Source of the DNA: Porogramme epimiltina | Taxonomy: Eukaryota; Basidiomycota; Agaricomycetes; Polyporales; Polyporaceae | Reading direction: 5' to 3' | NCBI GenBank assembly: GCA_900155495.1 | Contig: FTLJ01000358.1 | Span: forward strand, 153,980 to 217,979 | Length of the DNA: 64,000 nucleotides | Shown here: one piece after another, positions 58,450 through 64,000 of the stretch | Numbering within the stretch: position 1 is the first letter of the stretch | How the letters are laid out: each line of letters begins with the position of its first letter | Notes under the pieces: model-generated | The model's database searches: none | What the model was told of the DNA's origin: nothing | What the model saw: the letters and a program-made list of their open reading frames with translations, nothing else | Position numbers and translations under genes: made by a program

Positions 58450-60607
58450 ATGGTTTCGTATGACCTGACTAATAATCTTGGGGCTATGCTCCTTGGATCT
58501 TTCTTCAGCACGATGTAGGCTCTCTACCACACACAGTTGTATTGTATATGCTGATGAGCACTTCCAGCCTCTACGGGTCAGTTTTGCAGCAGATATACAG
58601 ATACACTCGTGGTCGCTCTACAGACGGGAGATTCATTCAGATACTGGTAGACCTTCCATTTTATCAGCTTTTATGTCCACTATTGAGCCCGCCACACAGG
58701 TCTTTGCTGTTTTGTTCGTCATACATTACAGGCGAATAGTCTGCATGCTAACATGCATTGCAGCGTATCTCAAACATTTGAACAAGTCGTCATTATCCAT
58801 AGCAGGTGGGCTTAGATCATTGTTTGCTTCTGTGAAGCTCCATGATGGTGTATATGTAGCTATGAGTCGTTAATCGTCAACTTCAACAACGTTGACCTCA
58901 TGAAGGCGTCCATATGGTGGGTTTTGAGTGAATATTTCTGTACTCGGAATACTCAACATGTCTTCCAGGTCTATACAGGTATTATAAACATCCTTCTCAC
59001 CGAAACTAGCTACACGCTTATGTCAATTCAATGGTAGATTGCACACCTAGCGGATGTGCGTCCATAACACGACTCACATGAGAAAGTCTGTCTTTGAACA
59101 TTGTTTATTTTATACAGATGATCGCGATCACCGTGGCGCAAATGTAGGATTTCCTCGTTCGAGCGGGCGCTCGTGCTGACTAGTTCCTAACAGATTCTTT
59201 GCTATACGCGTCTCCAAAAGTGAGCCCGCCATCTTTAGTACTTCCTCTCCATCCTCACGCGTGTGTCACAGTGTCCTTGCAGTACAAGCTAGCTGCAGCT
59301 GCCACGGTGAGAGAATTATAAAGCGGGGAGTAATTCCTGCTCAATTCTCTGCTCAGGCCATCCTTTTCGCCATTAGGATTGGTGAGTTGCATCATTATAA
59401 CAGAGAATGTACCTAGTGACCCTTCCCTTATCGTACACTAGCGATTAGCATAGGTAAGTAAGTAAACCTAAAGAACCGGCATCTAATCTCACAGATGTAC
59501 ACAGTTATCACTATTCAAGGGCACGTAAACTGCTATAGCTATCTGCCAATGGAATTTGCTTACCGATAAGATTACATAGGTTCACTTCCAAAGGCTTTGC
59601 ATTTTTGGGTCAAAGGGTGAGCAAGAGGGAAATCATTACTCTACATCGTATTGATGCATCAGCTATCAGAACCTCATCGCACCCTCATTTGCTGCGGGGT
59701 TGCTCGCCGACATCCTACTCACTGGGTCGCTTCTTAGCATGCTGAGGAAAAGTCAAAAGGGAAGCTCTGTGTGAGTAACACATACTTATGATATGTATTC
59801 TCTTATGAAACACCTGTCTATCAGAGCACAATGTGGTACCAAAGTCGACAGGTTTATTGTCTACGGAGTAAATGCAGGTCGGTACGAGAGCTTGCATGAA
59901 GTCATCGTTAATAACACTCGTCGTGTCTTAGGAACTTTGATAGTGTAAGAGGGAGCATTACTGTTCATTTAAAACATGCTAGAGAAGGACATTAAACGCA
60001 GCATTGGAGACGCGTGTACAGTCATTCTGGTAAGTCATCTGGTCTACGTCCGACACAATAAGACTCAATGTCGCAACAGGTCTGTACACTGCCTTCCGAA
60101 CTTTGGTGGATTTTCTCGAGCTTGATCACCGCGCGGAGTACGTATGGTATATTTCTCTGTCAGTACATCACACTTACAGCACTCGGAATCATCCCCTTCA
60201 TCAGTTTGCGCCAACACCCTCCTCAGTGTGTACGTTGATATTACATCTTGTGATACAAAGCACATGCTTACCAAGATTATGGACGAAGCCTGAATTCTAG
60301 GAAGTTCTACCTGTCAAATGAACGCGAGATTTTCGACTCTGCTGTCCTTGGGCGGAATGCTATTAGTCGCGCAAACCGTATGGCTACTATCGAGAGATGG
60401 AACCTCCCCCCGGTATGTCTTATTCCTGGTCGCTACAATAGCCGACACCTCATGCGTCGCTCCTACTACCTACAGCAGGCAGCAGAGACTGATACGTCTC
60501 CTGACTTGATTGACATCAAGGTGACTACAGAGGTCGAAGGGGAGGGAGAAAGCGAAGCGGGATCCACTATAGTACGCTCCCACAAGATAGGAAGCGATCT
60601 AGCATGA
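58450..60607 (+). CDS. DUF6534 family multi-pass membrane protein (copy 4)
   Basis: The most fragmented of the four family members. The ATG at 58450 gives MVSYDLTNNLGAMLLGSFFS. After intron 1 comes LYGSVLQQIYRYTRGR, then QTFEQVVIIHSSYESLIVNF across an intron, NNVDLMKASIWW, and MIAITVAQIFFAIRVSK, which corresponds to the VQxFFAxRxW block. Later are MSLQYKLAAAAT and LPSELWWIFSSLITAR. The C-terminal exon encodes DLIDIKVTTEVEGEGE and ends at 60607. The YxNSLLATLN signature was not found at its expected place (about 60.2-60.35 kb), and the exons at 59.45-60.05 kb are unresolved. It may therefore be intact with an unusual exon structure, or decaying. There is no evidence that it belongs to the polyketide pathway. 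Confidence 0.6.
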
Positions 60608-61369
60608 GCTCTTCACGCACGCGGGAGATCATGCAAACGATCACTATGTCTATAATATGCAAATCGTATTTATTGCTCTCTACATCAATAAAATCACGTC
60701 CACCGACATGAAACTCAGTCGTGGCTACGATCCTTCCCCTTCGCCAATTTCAGCGCTCTCTAAAGGTTCGCATTTCGCGAGGAATGTTCCTATCATGGCT
60801 TAAATGACGGCCACCGGAATTGAACGCGCCTGCGCGCGCACGCGCGCGCCGGGCGTCTATACGCGTAGGCGCGTGCAGTGGCGTTCGATTCTCTTGTCGA
60901 ATCTATGGTCACCCGAAGCACCGGGTCAAACTTGATACTTTACTGCTCTGGGTTCCATTACTATGTCATTTTGATAAACATAACAACACCTTGAAGTCTT
61001 AGGGCGGCCTACCACTGCCCTTCATGAAAATAGTATTTCAACTCTTACTGTAGTAGCCAGTAGGCTCAGTACGCGTTCTATAACTGTGCATTGCGTTCGG
61101 GAAGCGGTAGTGAGGTGTATTGAATGTGTCTTAATGTATTTACCTGCCATTATCTGTAGAATGGCCTACACAAGGACATGATTCTTCTTTGGCCCTGAGT
61201 GTGCTGCAGTGCCACACTTGCCTCTACCACGTCCGCGTCTTTGTAACATGTCAATTAGATGCATATAATGGTATAAACAGTGTTCCTTCATGTAACCGTT
61301 TACCAATTATGAGTATAAACTGAGGGAGCCTCGTTCAAGGATGGGCACCAGTTTGTATAGTGACACATA
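60608..61369. other. Intergenic region left of the retroelement
   Basis: There is no gene. It contains one block of alternating GC sequence at 60824-60887, listed separately, and otherwise AT-rich DNA without recognisable features. Confidence 0.45.
60824..60887. repeat. Alternating purine-pyrimidine GC block
   Basis: A GCGC-alternating tract (potential Z-DNA sequence) followed by GCGTGCAGTGGCGTTCG at 60871-60887. The same word, with one change, recurs inside the minisatellite at 61370-61498, so this looks like a detached copy of its unit. Confidence 0.6.
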
Positions 61370-61498
61370 GGCGCGTGCGCAAAGTTGCGTGCAGGCGCGT
61401 GCAAGGTCGCGCGCGGGCGCGTGCGGGGCGCGCGCAGACGCGTGCAGTAGCGTTCAGGCGCGCGCAGTGGCGTTCGGGCGCGCGCAAGGTCGCGCGCA
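61370..61498. repeat. Degenerate GC-rich minisatellite
   Basis: About six imperfect copies of a 19-22 base unit built from GGCGCGTGCA plus either AGGTCGCGCGC or GTGGCGTTCG. The array stops just before a perfect six-base-pair hairpin at 61519-61534, in the flank of the retroelement. It could be an element-associated repeat or an independent minisatellite. Confidence 0.7.
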
Positions 61499-61518
61499 CA
61501 TAGGTACGTCCGTTCGAG

Positions 61519-61534
61519 CCCGGCTACAGCCGGG
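61519..61534. other. Perfect GC hairpin at the presumed retroelement flank
   Basis: CCCGGC and GCCGGG flank a four-base loop (TACA), followed by an AT-rich stretch. It lies between the minisatellite and the coding part of the tyrosine-recombinase element. Function is unknown; it could be part of a terminal structure. Confidence 0.35.
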
Positions 61535-62055
61535 TATTTATTTCGTCTTTACTTAGGTGTATGCGGTGGGGGGAGACTGAAAGGGAAACTAGAAAATTAT
61601 CACAGCAAGAAGCAAGGAAGATGCAAAAGCGCACGCCATTGATCAAGCCGCCACCTTGATGGCTGCAAGTAGAAGTAATGATGACCGTATGGCCCATAGA
61701 GTCCTCTCTATGGCGTCCTTCGCTAGGACTCGCAGGATAGCATAAAGGGGGTAGCGCAGTAGAATATATTGGATAGCCATATACCAATGTACATCAATAG
61801 ACGAATGGTAGCGTACGGGAGAAGAGTCGCATGTCCAGAGACTCGGACCGCATGCTTGCGACGGACCATGTCGCCGAGAAGTTCACGCGGTGAGCCCTGG
61901 ACGATGACGAGCTCTTCCAGCATGCTCCGTGGTAGCCAAACTGCGGGAAACGGAGAGAGGATGTGAGCGTGGTTCCCACAGAGGAAGGAGCGACGCGACG
62001 CATCGCGCGAGCACTCGCGAAGATTCCCGCGGCTACAGGAGGGGAGCGACGTACT

Positions 62056-63276
62056 CTACTGGGTGGCTTCCCGCGCGCTGTGCTGGCGTGCAGGGTTATT
62101 GACGACTCGATGATGGAGCTCTTGATAGAGGCTTGGACGGGGCTCGAGATGCGGTGCGAGAACCTGTGTGTGTTTGCGGAGGTATAAATGAAAGGATGAG
62201 GTCGACTGCCAGCCCCCTTTTGCCATGGCCTCCGCGAATGGCATGCCATTGAGCAAATACCAGAGCAGGGATCCGATCCGTGCGCTATGGCCCATAGGGA
62301 GGTCCACACCGGACACCGAGGCTGCAGCTTTGAGGCGAGCACGGAAGGCCTTAGGCGTAAGCGGCCGGCGTGTACCCTTGACCGTGTGCGTGAACAAAGG
62401 CTCAGAGTCTTGAGGGCTGTTGACGGCGAAATGCGAATTGAGAGCTTCCAGAGGGTTCGCAAGATCGGCTCGTGCAACGCAGAACACTTCAGCACCTTGG
62501 AAGCGTGTCGTTTTCGTCCAAGGGAGAGCAAACACGGCGACCTCTTGACCCGCTTGATGACTGAAACGCAGGTGTTGCCGTTGAACGTGGATGTTTGGCT
62601 GGAAGCCGTTGAGACGAGGGACCAGGAATTCGCCACAGCGTGCTGTGCACCAGAAGATGATCAGAAGAGCTGCCCACACAGCGGCGTCAAGAGGGACAGA
62701 CAAGTCAAATGCTGGGGCGAGAGAGAGCAGGTGGTCGACGAGGAGAGGCTCGCGCTTCCCGCGCCCGGGTGGTGCTCGCCGATCAGCCGCCTGCAGAAAA
62801 AGTTGCTGCTCGCGAGGAGTGAGACACCAGGGAAGGCCATGGACGACGTGCCAAGCATGCACACCAGCGACGATGTTAGACACTGCCGAAGCGGAGTAAA
62901 AACCAATCAAGCAAGCAATGAAGGACTCGAGGACGTCGAGGTGTACCGGGCTCCGCAGCGACTCCGCCACGTCATGAGTGTCACAGAAGACATGAAACAC
63001 AAGGAGACCAGAGCCGTACGCTTGCGCCGTGGAGTCTGCATAGCCGAGTCGTAGTGCTTGCAAGATTCGCGTTGCTGCAGCCACCGATAAGATCCCAGAG
63101 GCCGACCGGGCAGAAACGGGAGGGAGCCAGAGATGGAGGCGGTCAACAGCGAGACAGTGGGGGCGGAGCGGAGAGGATGCAGGAGTCAGATCTGCCGGAT
63201 AAGGACGCGGACGACGAGCAGATGAAGAGGGGAACAACAATGGGGCTGCTGCATCAAAACGCGTCGTCGAGCTCAT
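62056..63276 (-). CDS. Tyrosine recombinase of DIRS-like retroelement
   Basis: This enzyme integrates the circular DNA intermediate of DIRS-order elements by site-specific strand exchange. I chose the ATG at 63276 (MSSTTRFDAAAPLL), which overlaps the end of the RNase H frame by 23 bases; the frame stays open further upstream, but there it only shadows RNase H. The N-terminal SAM-like DNA-binding part includes TAQAYGSGLLVFHVFC and SNIVAGVHAWHVVHGLPW. Catalytic residues of the R-H-R-Y tetrad are visible: Arg in CTARCGEFLVPR, His and Arg in MGHSARIGSLLW, Trp in GGWQSTSSFHLYLRKH, and the nucleophile Tyr in the same block. It is about 406 residues with no internal stop, so this copy may be recently active. 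Confidence 0.85.
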   Translation of the reverse strand: MSSTTRFDAAAPLLFPSSSARRPRPYPADLTPASSPLRPHCLAVDRLHLWLPPVSARSASGILSVAAATRILQALRLGYADSTAQAYGSGLLVFHVFCDTHDVAESLRSPVHLDVLESFIACLIGFYSASAVSNIVAGVHAWHVVHGLPWCLTPREQQLFLQAADRRAPPGRGKREPLLVDHLLSLAPAFDLSVPLDAAVWAALLIIFWCTARCGEFLVPRLNGFQPNIHVQRQHLRFSHQAGQEVAVFALPWTKTTRFQGAEVFCVARADLANPLEALNSHFAVNSPQDSEPLFTHTVKGTRRPLTPKAFRARLKAAASVSGVDLPMGHSARIGSLLWYLLNGMPFAEAMAKGGWQSTSSFHLYLRKHTQVLAPHLEPRPSLYQELHHRVVNNPARQHSAREATQ

Positions 63277-64000
63277 CGTACCAGAAGATGTCATTGGACG
63301 CAAGGGACTCTCCGAGGCGCTCGGGAGCGGAGTTGAAGGCTTCGATGTCCGCAGCGGAGGGCCCCGCTGGCTTCGGAAGAGGTGCTGGCGCACCGGTCGC
63401 AAGCTCGGCAGAGGATCGAGGGGCATCCCAATCGACAAGGTAAGATCGGATGGCAGGATGTAGTTCAACGGGAGGGAGGAGGAGTGACGGGGGAGGGAAG
63501 ACACCTCTAGATGGGTCGTCTGCCGGGTTTCGAGCACTTTGGACATAGCGGGCATGGACGGACGCGCTACGGGATTCGAGGAAGGGCAGCAGGCGCTTGA
63601 AGACGTCGTTGACGGCGAGGTTGTGACTACGGCCGTTGCGCCAGCCCCCAACAACACCGGAGTTGTCACCGTAGACACGCACGTGGTCATCGCTGGGGAA
63701 GATGGAGAAGAGCGAATGGACGAGAAGCTCGAAAGCGAGGGCCTCCAGCCATGCGATGTCGTACCCAGTGTCGCGCCAGGAGGGCAAAAGCCGCCAGGCG
63801 CGCCAGCGGCCCGCAATGACGATGGCCAGGCCCACTCCAGAGGAGGCATCAGAGTAGGCCTGGTGGTCGGTGATCGGCACGGGGCGAGGGATGGCTCGGG
63901 AGACCTGGTTGGAAGCGAGGCGATTCCACCACCAGTCGAGGTCACCGGCAAGGGCGCGGGGACTGAAAAGCAAGAAGCATGGTCAGGCGACGTGGCACGA
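63254..64000 (-). CDS. RNase H domain of DIRS-like retroelement polyprotein (partial)
   Basis: The C-terminal RNase H of the reverse transcriptase polyprotein, which degrades the RNA strand during reverse transcription. Acidic catalytic residues appear in AYSDASSGVG (Asp), WLEALAFELL (Glu) and VYGDNSGVVGG (Asp), followed by ARYVQSARNPADDPSRG, a hallmark of the DIRS RNase H tail. The frame ends at 63254 with FWYDELDDAF. Upstream, at about 63960, the sequence CTTTTCAG could be an intron acceptor. The reverse transcriptase lies outside the window. No stop codon interrupts the visible part. Confidence 0.8.

Larger units (their letters stand above)
61499..64000 (-). mobile_element. DIRS-order (tyrosine recombinase) retrotransposon, 3' part
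   Basis: An RNase H domain followed by an overlapping tyrosine recombinase, reading leftwards, is the arrangement of DIRS/Ngaro-type retrotransposons, which are common in Agaricomycetes. The reverse transcriptase and 5' end lie beyond base 64000. The left end is not determined: no clear terminal repeat was found, so 61499 is only the point after the minisatellite. About 0.5 kb between the recombinase stop (62056) and the hairpin is non-coding as far as I can see. Confidence 0.75.

Noticed and set aside
61794..62636. Minus-strand open frame of 280 codons.
   Set aside because: Most of it is a shadow of the tyrosine recombinase frame, with a Ser/Arg-rich translation and no domain of its own.
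1..64000. CRISPR arrays, bacterial operons, ribosome binding sites and riboswitches.
   Set aside because: The window is eukaryotic, with spliced genes; no regular repeat-spacer array or bacterial signal was seen.

Overview
The window looks like nuclear DNA of a filamentous basidiomycete (Agaricomycetes; a wood-decay order such as Polyporales is a guess). Genes are split by many short introns (about 45-70 nt, GT..AG). Four genes belong to the intron-rich DUF6534 membrane family typical of Agaricomycetes, and the right edge carries a DIRS-type tyrosine-recombinase retroelement. No exons were checked against transcripts: all gene spans come from reading conserved protein segments and plausible splice sites by eye.

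The dominant content is a secondary-metabolite locus of roughly 57 kb. It holds three paralogous reducing polyketide synthases: PKS-A (1-3860, +, 5' part outside the window), PKS-B (13568-20399, -) and PKS-C (33233-40017, -). All three read KS-AT-DH-(degenerate ER)-KR-ACP with no C-methyltransferase. Their active sites are intact, but the enoylreductase region has lost its nucleotide-binding glycine motif in all three copies, which predicts unmethylated polyene chains. PKS-A and PKS-C are closer to each other than to PKS-B.

Around them, left to right, are: a DUF6534 protein (5174-7269, +); a P450 (8712-10982, +); an HxxxD acyltransferase (11272-13048, -) next to PKS-B; an MFS carrier (21167-22727, -) divergent from a second HxxxD acyltransferase (23810-25608, +); an alpha/beta hydrolase (26669-28069, +); a second DUF6534 protein (30824-32945, +); PKS-C divergent from a free-standing thioester-reductase (41245-42805, +); a GMC alcohol oxidase-like flavoprotein (44218-47384, -); a second MFS carrier (49135-50729, +); a third DUF6534 protein (51558-53220, +); a second, unrelated P450 (54782-56932, +); and a fourth DUF6534 protein (58450-60607, +). 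From about 60.8 kb the DNA is GC-rich minisatellite, then a retroelement that runs off the right edge.

A working picture (inference) is that the PKSs make polyene thioesters. Release could be reductive (thioester reductase), by transfer to an alcohol or amine (HxxxD acyltransferases), or hydrolytic (alpha/beta hydrolase). The P450s and the GMC oxidase would then oxidise the product and the MFS carriers export it. Nearly every tailoring class is present twice, which suggests segmental duplication of an ancestral cluster. Which PKS works with which partner cannot be told from sequence.
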